In this document: one piece after another, positions 25,609-35,099 of the stretch
Position numbering within the stretch: position 1 is the first letter of the stretch
How the letters are laid out: each line of letters opens with the position of its first letter
Assembly (NCBI GenBank): GCA_028287895.1
Contig: JAQBOV010000039.1
Span: 1-54,822 of the forward strand
DNA: 54,822 nt
Direction of reading: 5' to 3'
Origin: Mucilaginibacter sp.
GTDB lineage: Bacteria > Bacteroidota > Bacteroidia > Sphingobacteriales > Sphingobacteriaceae
Notes under the pieces: model-generated
Told to the model about the DNA's origin: nothing
What the model saw: the letters and a program-made list of their open reading frames with translations, nothing else
Database searches by the model: none
Translations under genes and position numbers: made by a program

Positions 25609-26478
25609 TTATGAAGCATCCAGTTCTTCAGCCCGTTTTTTCTTTCTCTTTTCAACAACACCAGCCACCGATATGCTTAACTCATACAATAGAAACAATG
25701 GTATTGCTACTACGGTCATGGTAAGCATATCCGGAGTAGGTGTTACGACAGCCGCTACAATTAAAATAATAACAATGGCATAACGTCTGGTCTCACGCAT
25801 AAACTTAGGCGTCAGTATGCCGAGGTTTGCCAGAATATAAACTAAAATAGGCAGTTCAAAAACCAGACCGGTAGCTATCGTTAAGGTAGAAACCGATGAT
25901 ATATAGGAATCAATGGAAAATAAATTCTGAATGCTTGAACTTACCGTGTAACCGGCAAGGAAGTTAAGCGATATCGGCGTGATCACATAATACCCAAACA
26001 ATACGCCGGTAAGGAACAAAAATGAGGCATAAAACACAAAACCACTGGCCGCTTTGCGCTCCTTTTCATGCAGGGCCGGTTTAATGAATTTCCATAGCTC
26101 AAAAAGCAGGTAAGGAATACCCAATACCAAACCAATCATCAAGGAAGAGTCGATCTGCAGGGTAAACTGCCCTGCCATCTCTGTATTGATCAACTGGATA
26201 TTGATCTTACTGGGGCACATATCCCTGTGCAAAAATTCTCCCAGATCACACATCATTCTGAAAGTCCAGAAAGTGGATTTACTGGGCGCCATGATGACGT
26301 TATCATATATCCAGTTATAGTATACGAATACACCTATTGTGAATACGACAATCGCTAAAGCCGAGCGAATAAGGTGCCATCTTAATGCTTCCAGATGGTC
26401 AAAAAAAGACATTTCGCCTTCCAGGCTTTCCCCTTTTTCCTTGATCGCTTTGATTATTTTATCGCTCGTTTTACTCAT
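25609..26478 (-). CDS. tatC: Sec-independent protein translocase subunit TatC
   Basis: 289 residues, polytopic inner-membrane receptor for twin-arginine signal peptides. The N-terminal MSFFDHLEALRWHLIRS is the family hallmark (HLxELR). Six membrane helices are visible, with a conserved FELWKFIKPALHEKERK segment in the first cytoplasmic loop and the ILTPKFMRETRRYAIV region late. The insertion after helix one (about 60-95) is long and carries two Cys, as seen in other Bacteroidetes. tatA is not in the window. Downstream of accC in the same direction. Confidence 0.96.
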   Translation of the reverse strand: MSKTSDKIIKAIKEKGESLEGEMSFFDHLEALRWHLIRSALAIVVFTIGVFVYYNWIYDNVIMAPSKSTFWTFRMMCDLGEFLHRDMCPSKINIQLINTEMAGQFTLQIDSSLMIGLVLGIPYLLFELWKFIKPALHEKERKAASGFVFYASFLFLTGVLFGYYVITPISLNFLAGYTVSSSIQNLFSIDSYISSVSTLTIATGLVFELPILVYILANLGILTPKFMRETRRYAIVIILIVAAVVTPTPDMLTMTVVAIPLFLLYELSISVAGVVEKRKKKRAEELDAS

Positions 26479-26546
26479 TGTCGTATAAAAGTAGCATTCC
26501 GCTATTCCGGGTGCTATTTACGATTTAATTTACTATTGCAGGTCTT

Positions 26547-27887
26547 TTATTTAGTGAATTCAAAGGTCTCCATAAACTTGGTGGTAAAATTACCTGCCCT
26601 AAAGTTAGGGTCCTTCAATAATTTTAAATGGAAAGGAATGGTGGTTTTAACCCCTTCAATTACAAACTCATTTAATGCACGCTCCATTGTACTTAAAGCT
26701 TCATCGCGGGTTTGGGCCATGCATATCACTTTGGCTATCATGGAATCGTAATTTGGCGGTATTACATACCCCGAATATACATGAGTATCAATACGTACAC
26801 CATGCCCGCCAGGTGAATGGAAATTGGTGATCTTGCCCGGTGCCGGCCGGAAATTATTGAACGGGTCCTCGGCATTTATACGGCACTCAATGGCATGCAT
26901 GGTTGGCTCGTAGTTTTTGCCCGATATAGGGATACCGGCAGCAACCTTTATCTGTTCCTTTATCAGGTCAAAATTGATCACCTCTTCGGTTACGGGATGT
27001 TCCACCTGTATACGGGTGTTCATTTCCATAAAATAGAAATTCCTGTGCTTGTCGACCAAAAATTCAATGGTTCCGGCACCTTCATATTTTACAGCCCTTG
27101 CACCTTTTATAGCAGCATCACCCATTTTTTTACGCAGCTTTTCTGTCATAAATGGCGATGGCGATTCTTCAACTAATTTTTGATGACGGCGCTGTATAGA
27201 ACAATCACGCTCAGAGAGATGGCATACTTTACCATACTGATCGCCTACCACCTGTATCTCAATGTGGCGGGGATCTTCTACATATTTTTCAAGATAAATA
27301 CCATCGTTACCAAAAGCAGCGGCAGATTCTGCCCGTGCCGAATCCCAGGCTGGTTCAAACTCTTCATCTTTCCACACCATGCGCATACCGCGCCCGCCGC
27401 CACCTGCGGTAGCTTTTAATATCACCGGGTAACCTATCTTGTTTGCTACGACCAATCCTTCTTTCACGTCCTGCAATAATCCCTCAGAACCCGGAATAGT
27501 TGGGACACCCGCTTTTTTCATGGTTGCCTTTGCAGATGCCTTGTCGCCCATTGCATTGATCTGATCAGACGTAGCCCCGATAAATTTGATCCCGTATTCG
27601 GCGCATATGGCGGAGAACTTAGCGTTTTCTGACAAAAACCCGTAGCCCGGATGTATAGCATCCGCATTAGTCAGTTCGGCAGCAGATATGATATTAGGAA
27701 TATTTAAATAAGAATCGCGGCTTGGGGGCGGTCCGATACAAACTGCTTCATCAGCAAAACGTACATGAAGGCTATCCCTGTCGACAGTAGAATATACAGC
27801 TACGGTTTTAATGCCCATTTCCTTACAGGTGCGTATGATACGGAGGGCAATTTCACCACGGTTAGCTATTAATATTTTTTTAAACAT
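26547..27887 (-). CDS. accC: Acetyl-CoA carboxylase biotin carboxylase subunit
   Basis: 446 residues, ATP-grasp enzyme that carboxylates biotin on AccB, the first step of fatty-acid synthesis. [25 protein letters not shown] start, ATP-grasp glycine loop [14 protein letters not shown], the [16 protein letters not shown] active-site segment, and ECRINAEDP. Full length for stand-alone AccC. 90 bases downstream of accB; that spacer holds CAACCA/TGGTTG words. Confidence 0.96.
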   Translation of the reverse strand: MFKKILIANRGEIALRIIRTCKEMGIKTVAVYSTVDRDSLHVRFADEAVCIGPPPSRDSYLNIPNIISAAELTNADAIHPGYGFLSENAKFSAICAEYGIKFIGATSDQINAMGDKASAKATMKKAGVPTIPGSEGLLQDVKEGLVVANKIGYPVILKATAGGGGRGMRMVWKDEEFEPAWDSARAESAAAFGNDGIYLEKYVEDPRHIEIQVVGDQYGKVCHLSERDCSIQRRHQKLVEESPSPFMTEKLRKKMGDAAIKGARAVKYEGAGTIEFLVDKHRNFYFMEMNTRIQVEHPVTEEVINFDLIKEQIKVAAGIPISGKNYEPTMHAIECRINAEDPFNNFRPAPGKITNFHSPGGHGVRIDTHVYSGYVIPPNYDSMIAKVICMAQTRDEALSTMERALNEFVIEGVKTTIPFHLKLLKDPNFRAGNFTTKFMETFEFTK

Positions 27888-27916
27888 GTTTGAGTTAGTT
27901 ATTAGCGGATCGGGTT

Positions 27917-27973
27917 AAGTGGTTGACGGAGCTAAAACTGCTCATTTCATCAACCATGCACCTAAATCAACCA
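27917..27973. repeat. Inverted TGGTTGA words between accB and accC
   Basis: TGGTTGA at 27920-27926 is matched by TCAACCA at 27950-27956 and again at 27967-27973, giving alternative stems. A third TCAACCA copy lies just inside the accB end near 27988. The period is less regular than in the other arrays. Confidence 0.4.
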
Positions 27974-27977
27974 AGAA

Positions 27978-28436
27978 TTACATAGGTTCAACCAAAAATA
28001 GTGGCTGGTCATATTCAACGGGTGATGCATTATCAACCAGTATTTTAACAATACGGCCGGAAACTTCTGATTCGATCTCGTTAAATAACTTCATCGCTTC
28101 AATGATGCATAATACCGATCCCGGTTTTATTTCATCGCCTACATTAACGAACATAGGTTTTTCAGGTGTTGATGAGCGATAAAATGTACCAATCATTGGT
28201 GACTTGATCGTAATGTAATGTGAAGTATCAGCAACCGGGGCTGCTTCGGCAGCCGGTGCAGGAGCATTGTTTGCAGCAGGTTGTTCAACCGCGGGTTGTG
28301 GAACAGTTGCGGTTACATACGTTGGCGTCTGGTTGGTTTTTATTGTGATTTTAAAATCGCTCTGTTCAATTGAGACTTCATTTACCCCCGACTTTGCAAC
28401 AAAGCGAATAAGGTCCTGAATTTGTTTGATATCCAT
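27978..28436 (-). CDS. accB: Acetyl-CoA carboxylase biotin carboxyl carrier protein
   Basis: 152 residues from the ATG at 28436 (MDIKQIQDLIRFV); a frame from 28505 adds 23 unconserved residues read from spacer DNA. N-terminal helical part, Ala/Pro-rich linker (about 58-80), then the biotinyl domain with the IIEAMKLFNEIE motif whose Lys is biotinylated. Carries carboxybiotin between AccC and the carboxyltransferase AccAD. A 230-base spacer with inverted TGTGCARA words separates it from fabH. Confidence 0.95.
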   Translation of the reverse strand: MDIKQIQDLIRFVAKSGVNEVSIEQSDFKITIKTNQTPTYVTATVPQPAVEQPAANNAPAPAAEAAPVADTSHYITIKSPMIGTFYRSSTPEKPMFVNVGDEIKPGSVLCIIEAMKLFNEIESEVSGRIVKILVDNASPVEYDQPLFLVEPM

Positions 28437-28490
28437 ATTTGGAATAAATTGGTTTTGGATAAAAGAATTATTTTCTAAGTTATATGTTAA

Positions 28491-28666
28491 TGTGCAGATG
28501 TGCAAATATGCCAGTTTCGAACGTGCAGATATACAGATGTGCGGATGATTTAATTAGGTGATTTAGTGATTATCAAATTAACAAAACATATTTAATAAAG
28601 TTCAAATTATAAATGTTCAATTAAGGAATTCTATAAAAAGACATTTGCACATCCAAAATCTGCACA
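28491..28666. repeat. Period-8 TGTGCARA array with inverted arm, fabH-accB spacer
   Basis: Units TGTGCAGA (28491), TGTGCAAA (28499), TATGCCAG (28507), a 7-base gap, then CGTGCAGA (28522), TATACAGA (28530) and TGTGCGGA (28538). About 100 bases on, the opposite strand reads TGTGCAGA (28666-28659), a 7-base TTTTGGA and TGTGCAAA (28651-28644). The two sides can pair into a long hairpin within the operon. The same words recur at 42508-42585. Confidence 0.75.
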
Positions 28667-28667
28667 T

Positions 28668-29657
28668 TCAATACGCCCACTTCAAATAAATTGAGCCCCA
28701 TGTAAATCCACCGCCGAATGCCGCCAGGATCAAATTGTCGCCCTTTTTAAATTTACTTTCCCACTCCCATAAACATAGCGGAATGGTTCCATTGGTAGTA
28801 TTACCATACCGCTCAATATTGATGATCACTTTATCGGCGCTCACGCCGGTACGGTTAGCTGTAGCATCAATTATACGCTTGTTTGCTTGATGCGGAACAA
28901 GCCATGCAATATCGTCGGATTTGAGATTGTTACGCTCCATCACTTCGGCAGCAACGTCCGCCATATTGGTTACCGCGAACTTGAATACGGCCTGCCCTTC
29001 CTGGTAAGCGAAATGCTCGAGGGCGTCAACGGTTGCGTGAGTAGCTGGCTTTAATGAGCCTCCGGCCTTCTGATGAAGAAAGGCGCGGCCCGAGCCATCA
29101 CTTTTTAAAATGGAGTCCATCACACCGTATCCATCGGTATTGGGTTCAAGCAGGGCCGCTCCGCAACCATCACCAAAAATGATACAGGTAGCGCGGTCCT
29201 TATAATTTACAATCGCCGACATTTTATCGCCCCCCACTACCAATACTTTAGTGTGCTTTCCGCTTTCAATAAACTGGGCCCCTGTAGCCAAACCAAAAAT
29301 AAATCCTGAACAGGCTGCCTGCAAATCGTATCCCCAGGCATTTTTGGCGCCAATCTTGTCGGCCAATATATTTGCGGTGGCCGGGAAAGGCATATCCGGT
29401 GTCGTAGTACAAAATATGATCAATTCTATTTCTTCCGCGCTGATCCCTCTTTTCTTCAGCAGGCCCTCAACAGCAGGCACTGCAAGGTCTGAGGTGGCAA
29501 GGCCTTCGCCTTTAAGTATGCGCCGCTCCTTTATGCCGGTTCTGCTCATTATCCACTCGTCATTCGTTTCCACCATTGTTTCCAACTCATGGTTAGTTAA
29601 CACATAGTCGGGAACATATCCATTTACAGCAGTAATTGCAGCATGAATTTTATTCAT
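28668..29657 (-). CDS. fabH: 3-oxoacyl-ACP synthase III
   Basis: 329 residues, condensing enzyme that starts fatty-acid chains from acyl-CoA and malonyl-ACP. Catalytic triad C116 (QAACSGF), H256 (VPHQANKR) and N286 (ERYGNTTNG). Family ends with FGGGFTWGS. Sits between plsX (11 bases upstream) and the accB spacer, as in many bacterial plsX-fabH operons. Confidence 0.96.
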   Translation of the reverse strand: MNKIHAAITAVNGYVPDYVLTNHELETMVETNDEWIMSRTGIKERRILKGEGLATSDLAVPAVEGLLKKRGISAEEIELIIFCTTTPDMPFPATANILADKIGAKNAWGYDLQAACSGFIFGLATGAQFIESGKHTKVLVVGGDKMSAIVNYKDRATCIIFGDGCGAALLEPNTDGYGVMDSILKSDGSGRAFLHQKAGGSLKPATHATVDALEHFAYQEGQAVFKFAVTNMADVAAEVMERNNLKSDDIAWLVPHQANKRIIDATANRTGVSADKVIINIERYGNTTNGTIPLCLWEWESKFKKGDNLILAAFGGGFTWGSIYLKWAY

Positions 29658-29668
29658 TTATATAAATT

Positions 29669-30607
29669 TTACTCAAATGCGTTTTTTATTTTATTTACAA
29701 GATCGCTTTCAACCATGTCTCTTGATAAAAGCACCATGTTTTTAATAGCTTCCGGAGTTGATATCCCATGCCCGACCACCACAGGTGCATTCACACCGAG
29801 TATGGGGCTGCCACCATATTGTTCATAGTTGAAGCGGTCAAAAAATTCATCTTTTATACCCTTTTTAAGCCCCATAACGTAAAATGACTCTGCCATTTTA
29901 AGGATAACGTTCCCTGTAAATCCATCGGCTACATAAACATCGGCGCTCTCACTAAAAAAGTCGCGGCCTTCAACATTACCGATAAAATTAAACAGGGTAG
30001 CTTCCTTCATTAAAGGATAAGTGGCCTGGTAAAGGATATTGCCTTTTTCTTCTTCTTCACCAATGTTAACCAAAGCGACGCGCGGGTTGACAATATTGTA
30101 AACCGACTGGGCAAATAAACTACCCAACACACCAAATTGAAACAAATTTTCGGCTTTACAATCGGCATTGGCACCCACATCCAACAAAATACCCAAACCG
30201 CCTTCCAGTTTGGGTACAATGGTTGTCATAGCCGGGCGTGAAACGCCCGGTATGGTTTTTACACTAAACATGGAGCCAACCAGCATAGCGCCTGTATTAC
30301 CGGCAGATGAAAAAGCTTGTAATTCATTGCCTTTAAGTAACTGGAACCCTACACTGATGCTTGAATTTGGCTTTTGAACTACAGCCTTTGTAGGGTGTTC
30401 GCCCATGCCGATCACTTCGGTTGTATGCACAAATTCGAAATGTTCGGGGCTAAAATTATTTTCGCGAAGAATGGATTCAGCGATCTCTTTATCGCCGATA
30501 AGCACTAACTTTTGGTCACCGGACAAAGCTTTATAAGCTGCAATTGCTCCTAAAACTGTCGCCTTTGGAGCAAAATCACCGCCCATAATATCTAAGCCAA
30601 TCTTCAT
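29669..30607 (-). CDS. plsX: Phosphate acyltransferase PlsX
   Basis: 312 residues, peripheral membrane enzyme turning acyl-ACP into acyl-phosphate for phospholipid synthesis. The MKIGLDIMGGDFAPKATVLGA start, SAGNTGAMLVGS, LLDVGANADCK and DGFTGNVILKMAES segments are standard. Full length. Follows rpmF by 15 bases; order DUF177-rpmF-plsX-fabH is widely conserved. Confidence 0.96.
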   Translation of the reverse strand: MKIGLDIMGGDFAPKATVLGAIAAYKALSGDQKLVLIGDKEIAESILRENNFSPEHFEFVHTTEVIGMGEHPTKAVVQKPNSSISVGFQLLKGNELQAFSSAGNTGAMLVGSMFSVKTIPGVSRPAMTTIVPKLEGGLGILLDVGANADCKAENLFQFGVLGSLFAQSVYNIVNPRVALVNIGEEEEKGNILYQATYPLMKEATLFNFIGNVEGRDFFSESADVYVADGFTGNVILKMAESFYVMGLKKGIKDEFFDRFNYEQYGGSPILGVNAPVVVGHGISTPEAIKNMVLLSRDMVESDLVNKIKNAFE

Positions 30608-30622
30608 ATTAGAAAATTAAAC

Positions 30623-30814
30623 TTAGGCTACTGCTGTGTTTTCGATAAGGACTTTGCCGTTGTAGTATAAAGTGCCGTCAACAGTATACGCCCTGTGAGG
30701 TAAATGTACAGCACCGGTTGTTTGACAAGTAGTTAAAGTAGGTGCTTCAGCTTTGTAGTGTGTTCTACGTTTTGCTGTTCTTGATTTTGAAAATTTCCTT
30801 TTTGGATGTGGCAT
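30623..30814 (-). CDS. rpmF: 50S ribosomal protein L32
   Basis: 63 residues, small basic ribosomal protein. [25 protein letters not shown] is characteristic. Zinc-ligand cysteines of the C+ form are not complete (only one Cys, in TTCQTTG), so this is the zinc-free type. 17 bases after the DUF177 gene and 15 before plsX, all in one operon. Confidence 0.96.
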   Translation of the reverse strand: MPHPKRKFSKSRTAKRRTHYKAEAPTLTTCQTTGAVHLPHRAYTVDGTLYYNGKVLIENTAVA

Positions 30815-30831
30815 AACTTCCTAATATTATA

Positions 30832-31353
30832 TCATTTAATTTTTTTCAAAACGTCCCACCTTGGGTCCGTCTTTTCGTCTTGTCCGCTATCGTCCGACAG
30901 TTTATTTAACCGGTCGATCATTTCCTTATCACAATAAGAGGTATTTCCCTCATCGTTGCATACCGCAATAAAAGGAGCGGCAACATTTACATACTCATAG
31001 ATCAGTCCCGCAATATTGATCTCGTGATCGTTTTTTGTCAGGGTGATGATCTCTTCGCCTTCATCAATGCCCTCTTCGCTAAATTTGGCGATCTGCTGTT
31101 CGTGCACATCGATAGGTTGAGCATATTCAGCCAGGCACTTATCGCAATTCATACCAATGGTTCCATTGATATGAAAATTCAGGATAAGCATGGTTTCCTG
31201 TCTTTCCAGCTCTACCTTACATTGCAGATCAGCTTTTTTAACAAGTGAGTATTCGAACTCGTCAAAAAAAGTATTAGTGATCACATAATCAAAAATATGC
31301 TTCCCCAGCTTAAGGCCGGTAAAAGGAATCGAATATGTTTTAAGCGATTTCAA
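30832..31353 (-). CDS. DUF177 (YceD) domain protein
   Basis: 173 residues from a TTG at 31353 (reading MKSLKTYSIPFTGLKLG). The longer frame from 31374 starts in the last three bases of the promoter -7 box TACATTTG, which cannot be translated. Family implicated in 23S rRNA accumulation in plants and E. coli YceD context. Cys pair NCDKC plus a later C-x9-C (CNDEGNTSYC) could form a metal site, as in relatives. First gene of the rpmF-plsX-fabH-acc run. Confidence 0.85.
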   Translation of the reverse strand: MKSLKTYSIPFTGLKLGKHIFDYVITNTFFDEFEYSLVKKADLQCKVELERQETMLILNFHINGTIGMNCDKCLAEYAQPIDVHEQQIAKFSEEGIDEGEEIITLTKNDHEINIAGLIYEYVNVAAPFIAVCNDEGNTSYCDKEMIDRLNKLSDDSGQDEKTDPRWDVLKKIK

Positions 31354-31371
31354 TGAGCGACAATTAGCCCG

Positions 31372-31379
31372 CAAATGTA
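31372..31379 (-). promoter_or_regulatory. -7 box heading the DUF177-rpmF-plsX-fabH run
   Basis: Minus strand reads TACATTTG, an exact TAnnTTTG match, 18 bases before the TTG start at 31353. No TTTG at the expected -33 distance was found, so the upstream half is weak. Confidence 0.55.
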
Positions 31380-31521
31380 GGGAAAAATCCTAAATGTTGA
31401 AAAAAAAGTTGAAATATGAAAAGGATGGGGGCCTGCATGGCTGTTTCAAGGCAAACTCAGGGAAAATAGCGCGTCAGGAATGTTCTATTTTTGAAATTTG
31501 GAGCATTGCTTAATCCTGGAA

Positions 31522-31617
31522 CACGCGCACCACGCGCACCAGATGCACCGTTTTCCAAACCAGTTGGAGCGGAGGGATTTTTTCACTACCCGGCCCCGAT
31601 ACTCGCCTGAGACGGGG
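31522..31617. repeat. 9-base tandem repeat and GC-rich hairpin
   Basis: CACGCGCAC occurs twice head to tail at 31522-31530 and 31531-31539. Then CCCCG (31594-31598) pairs with CGGGG (31613-31617), with an inner CTC/GAG pair. The 276-base spacer 31380-31655 otherwise holds no gene I can support. The hairpin has no T run. Confidence 0.5.
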
Positions 31618-31655
31618 AGTTTGACCGCATTCCGTTTTGACTGACGGATCATAGG

Positions 31656-32165
31656 TTAAAATGTGGTATCGAAACGGCCCTGATCGATAGTCACTTCGCT
31701 GCCTGCGCTACTTACTGCTTTCATGGAAAAAACGCCTGATATTATCCCTTTCTGCCCGTCAAAAAAGGTAATATCCATGGTCCCCTGCGTGCATTTATAC
31801 CGTGAGGTATCATTCACAAAAATGGCAACGTTCACATTTGCCGTCAGATCATAGTTCCCTGTTGCCGTAACATTTGGAATATGAAAGATAATATGCTGGC
31901 TCAAGCGGTTTGCAGCAAGGGTAAATGAATTACTCTGCAGATAAGAGGTCAGTGCCGACCCGGCGTCCGGGCCTTTGCTTTTTGGCAGCCACAATTGCCC
32001 GTTCAAATTGAACCCAAAGGTATCTTTCCCCTGATGTGTTTCTGCCGGCAGCGTGGGCGCGACATTCTCGAACGTATGAATCTTATTACAGCCAAAGATT
32101 GCCAGGGTGCAAATAAAAACAAGACCAAAAACAAAAGTTTTATGATAAAATAGCTTAGCTGTCAT
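31656..32165 (-). CDS. Hypothetical lipoprotein, DUF6252-like
   Basis: 169 residues. The signal peptide ends in LAIFGC with lipid Cys C26. The mature part has TFGFNLNGQLWLP, a mid-section with NYDLTANVNVAIFVND, and an end GIISGVFSMKAVSS...IDQGRFDTTF, the pattern of small Bacteroidetes beta-sandwich lipoproteins such as DUF6252/DUF5025. Function unknown. Stands alone between two gene-poor spacers. Confidence 0.7.
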   Translation of the reverse strand: MTAKLFYHKTFVFGLVFICTLAIFGCNKIHTFENVAPTLPAETHQGKDTFGFNLNGQLWLPKSKGPDAGSALTSYLQSNSFTLAANRLSQHIIFHIPNVTATGNYDLTANVNVAIFVNDTSRYKCTQGTMDITFFDGQKGIISGVFSMKAVSSAGSEVTIDQGRFDTTF

Positions 32166-32467
32166 TGGAGTGGGCTTAAGGCTGAAGGGTTTATATAAAA
32201 GTAAAGATTGTATTTCACGTATACAAAAAAATCACAGGAGCTCTGGGCTTTTACCCTGCCGGCTATTCTTGCACCAGATGGGGAAAAATGATTGGCCCGT
32301 CTTTTGAAATTTTGATACTGCAACCAACAATCTCGAAAAATTTACCCGATTGGCCGCCATGCCCTGTGCTTGATGAAAGCAAGCTTACCTTCTTATCATA
32401 AAGTATTTTCGTAACTTTATTTTAAGACCATTTATTATATTCTTTCAACTTAATACCCGGTGTTTAT
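32166..32467. other. Gene-free stretch
   Basis: 302 bases between divergent genes. A degenerate -7 box TATTTTCG at 32404-32411 could serve the downstream plus-strand gene, but a -33 box is not evident. I see no RNA gene, repeat or terminator. Confidence 0.5.
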
Positions 32468-33250
32468 ATGTTACAACATGCTTTATCATACCAGATAGCT
32501 GATAGCATCGATATAAAAATGTTCAAATCTGATTTTAAATCTGATTTATATTACGGCGATGCGGATGAATTATTTTACCGGACAGATAAAGAGCAATTTA
32601 TTTACGTTTTCAAATATGGAGTGGTATGCTTTTTAAATTATGATCCGATCAGAATCTCAGAATTTTTAAAACTCATATCATCCTATTGCAAAAATGCGTT
32701 CGAGCAAAAACTGACGGAAGAATTTAAAATACAGACGAATGCAGGGAAAAACAAAATAGGGTTCAATTCAATTGAGATCGCAGGCTCCGATATTGAGGTT
32801 CTTCGATTGATTATGATGACTGTTTCACAGTCTGTTGCGCTTGATTACTATGAAGAGCAAACTACCAGGCTGATAGAAGAAGCCAACTATCACACTCAGA
32901 TGTTAGAAGCAAAGGGGCGCCTTAACATATCCGGTATAAACCTTAAAAAGTATATCGGAAAAACGCTGGTTTTAAAAAACCGCATTGCCGAAAACCTGTA
33001 TATTTTTGATTCCCCTCCTGAAACATGGGATGATGAGAACCTGAATAAAATCTATAATGATCTTAAACGGACATTTGATCTGAAGGAGCGGTTCAGGGAC
33101 ATACAGGAAGGGCTAAATATCGTAAAAGACAATCTGGAACTTTTCAAGGATCTGTTACAATACAGGAATAGTTACCGGCTGGAATTGGTGATCATTCTCC
33201 TGATCCTTGTAGAAGTACTAAACATTTTCGTGCAAAAAATATTTAGTTGA
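32468..33250 (+). CDS. RMD1/DUF155 family membrane-anchored protein
   Basis: 260 residues. The N-terminal half has FIYVFKYGVVCFLNY (about 47-61), the family hallmark, and DIEVLRLIMMTVSQSVALDYYE (about 108-129). A helical, charged mid-section leads to a single C-terminal membrane helix (about 238-256, LELVIILLILVEVLNIFV). Yeast Rmd1 relatives sit in mitochondrial membranes and act in meiosis or translation organisation; bacterial role unknown. Probably faces the cytoplasm. Monocistronic, ending before the shared terminator at 33425-33454. Confidence 0.82.
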   Translation: MLQHALSYQIADSIDIKMFKSDFKSDLYYGDADELFYRTDKEQFIYVFKYGVVCFLNYDPIRISEFLKLISSYCKNAFEQKLTEEFKIQTNAGKNKIGFNSIEIAGSDIEVLRLIMMTVSQSVALDYYEEQTTRLIEEANYHTQMLEAKGRLNISGINLKKYIGKTLVLKNRIAENLYIFDSPPETWDDENLNKIYNDLKRTFDLKERFRDIQEGLNIVKDNLELFKDLLQYRNSYRLELVIILLILVEVLNIFVQKIFS

Positions 33251-33424
33251 ATTTTAAAAGGAAATTGCGCTCCATTAAGCTCATGTCAACCAAAAGTGCC
33301 AGCCGCAGGTTCAATCAATAATATTGTAATTGGCTAAAAATCCCCAACGCAACAGCCAGGGGATGCTAGGGGTAGCAGGGGGCTTTATTTTGGTGATTTC
33401 GCCCAATGAACTCACATAAATTAC

Positions 33425-33454
33425 AAAAAAAGAGCCCAGTTGGGGCTCTTTTTA
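33425..33454. terminator. Bidirectional intrinsic terminator
   Basis: AAAAAGAGCCC (33427-33437) pairs perfectly with GGGCTCTTTTT (33443-33453) around AGTTG. A/T runs on both sides serve the susCD transcript (minus) and the RMD1-like gene (plus). Between 33251 and 33420 there are also small GC hairpins (ATCCCC/GGGGAT at 33340-33364) of unknown role. Confidence 0.85.
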
Positions 33455-33476
33455 GGCAGATGTTAGTTAATGTGGT

Positions 33477-35075
33477 TTATGGTTTTTTATCCCACCATAA
33501 TTTAGTACCACCGTTATCCGGGCCGCCAAGTTCGACAATACCTGATTGAACACCGGTCGGATTGTTAGTCACTTCATCGGCGGGGAAAGGCAAACGACGG
33601 ATGCCAGGAATTGTTGGTATCATACCACCGCTGTTATTCACCACCACAGGGAACAGTATTGGATATCCTGTGCGCCTGAATTCGGCCCAAGCTTCTTCAC
33701 CGTCAGGAAAGATAGCAATCCATTTTTGAGTGATGATCCTTTGCAGATTTTTTTCGAATGGGTCGCCTGCGTTCCAGGCAATGGTTACATTATTCAGGTA
33801 AGCAGAGCCTGCAGGAACATTATTGGTGGCATTAGTCGGGTCAACGTACGGAGCTGCTGTACTTGTTGCATCTGTAAGATATCCCGCCGGCATTCCAACA
33901 CCTTTTTCCTGGAAAGCAAGAGCTACTCCCTGCTCATAAAATGATTGAGCGGTACCGCCGCCCATGTTCCAGCCACGCAAAGCACCTTCAGCTTTTAAAA
34001 AGTAACTTTCTGAAGCCACCATTATTTGGATCGGCGTATTTGCGGCATCGTTTATTAATGAAAAACCTGCATATTGAGTACCGCTACTAATAGCCACGCC
34101 ATTTCGGATGCCTTTTTGGGTGCCGGGAACAGCTGTTGAAGTGGTAAAATAATTACTTATGCGCGGGTCATTATAACCTTTCAATATGGATTCCATTGGC
34201 GCACCCATATCTGTATCGCCGTATGCATTCGTGATGTTCCATATTGGGTTTTGATAGGTCAGGCCGTTTACCATGTTCAAATAAGCACCATCAGCTACTG
34301 TACTTAATAATCCATTTGGATCAGCTACAGCTTTCTCTGCTTGGGCCTGAGCGGTTGCAGGATCAGCGTATACCAAACGCATAGCTAAACGAAGCCTTAA
34401 CGAATTGGCAAATTTCAACCATGCTCTATAATCGCCGCCGTAAACCATGTCAAATGGGGCTAATGGTTTCAGACCCGGGTTGGCTTTTACATAAGCGGTG
34501 AGTGTATTTACCGCTGTATCCAATTCGCTGAAAAAACGGGCGTATATAGCTTGCTGGCTGTCATACGGGATCGCAGATGACGTGCTTCCATATTTTGAGT
34601 AAGGTAGCGGTCCGTAAACATCAGTTACCCGATGCATGCCCTCTACCTTAAGAATTAGAGTAATCGCTACATAATGCTGATCCTGCGGCCTGGCAAAAGA
34701 TTTTACTGCTGCCCATCCGTGCATAACATTAGCATAAGCCTGGTCAAACGTTGTGGTATTCCAGTTGGACTTCATAAAATAATTAAGATTATTCGGCCCT
34801 CCGAACGGGTCACCCGACATCATATAGCCCGAATAAACATCGGCATTTAAGTTTTGCTGCAGTTGGTACACATAATCAATTGGACTAAAAATATTCTCCT
34901 GCATCACCGGAATAAATCCGCCAATATACTGAAAGTCGCCCCCTGCCTGGCTAATAGTTACCTGGTTGGGATTCGTGTTTAGGGCATTAAAATTTTTTGT
35001 ACAGGAACTTAAAGCAAGAAGGCCCAGGACGGCGCCCATACATAATATCCTGCTTTTTCTAAATATCGTTTTCAT
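33477..35075 (-). CDS. SusD/RagB family nutrient-binding lipoprotein
   Basis: 532 residues. The signal peptide ends LLALSSC with lipid Cys C25, so it is anchored to the outer membrane. SusD-like_2 type: TNPNQVT opening, helical TPR-like repeats (YANVMHGWAAVKSF, AVNTLTAYVKANP), and a C-terminal RRTGYPILFPV...RRLPFPADEVTNNP segment. Binds the substrate over its SusC partner, whose gene lies 24 bases upstream. No glycosidase, protease or sensor gene is linked, so the nutrient is unknown. Confidence 0.93.
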   Translation of the reverse strand: MKTIFRKSRILCMGAVLGLLALSSCTKNFNALNTNPNQVTISQAGGDFQYIGGFIPVMQENIFSPIDYVYQLQQNLNADVYSGYMMSGDPFGGPNNLNYFMKSNWNTTTFDQAYANVMHGWAAVKSFARPQDQHYVAITLILKVEGMHRVTDVYGPLPYSKYGSTSSAIPYDSQQAIYARFFSELDTAVNTLTAYVKANPGLKPLAPFDMVYGGDYRAWLKFANSLRLRLAMRLVYADPATAQAQAEKAVADPNGLLSTVADGAYLNMVNGLTYQNPIWNITNAYGDTDMGAPMESILKGYNDPRISNYFTTSTAVPGTQKGIRNGVAISSGTQYAGFSLINDAANTPIQIMVASESYFLKAEGALRGWNMGGGTAQSFYEQGVALAFQEKGVGMPAGYLTDATSTAAPYVDPTNATNNVPAGSAYLNNVTIAWNAGDPFEKNLQRIITQKWIAIFPDGEEAWAEFRRTGYPILFPVVVNNSGGMIPTIPGIRRLPFPADEVTNNPTGVQSGIVELGGPDNGGTKLWWDKKP

Positions 35076-35099
35076 GTCTTATAATTTTGATATTAATTA

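Noticed and set aside
28437..28505. 23-residue N-terminal extension of AccB
   Set aside because: Reads through a spacer that contains part of a repeat array, and AccB conservation begins at MDIKQIQ.
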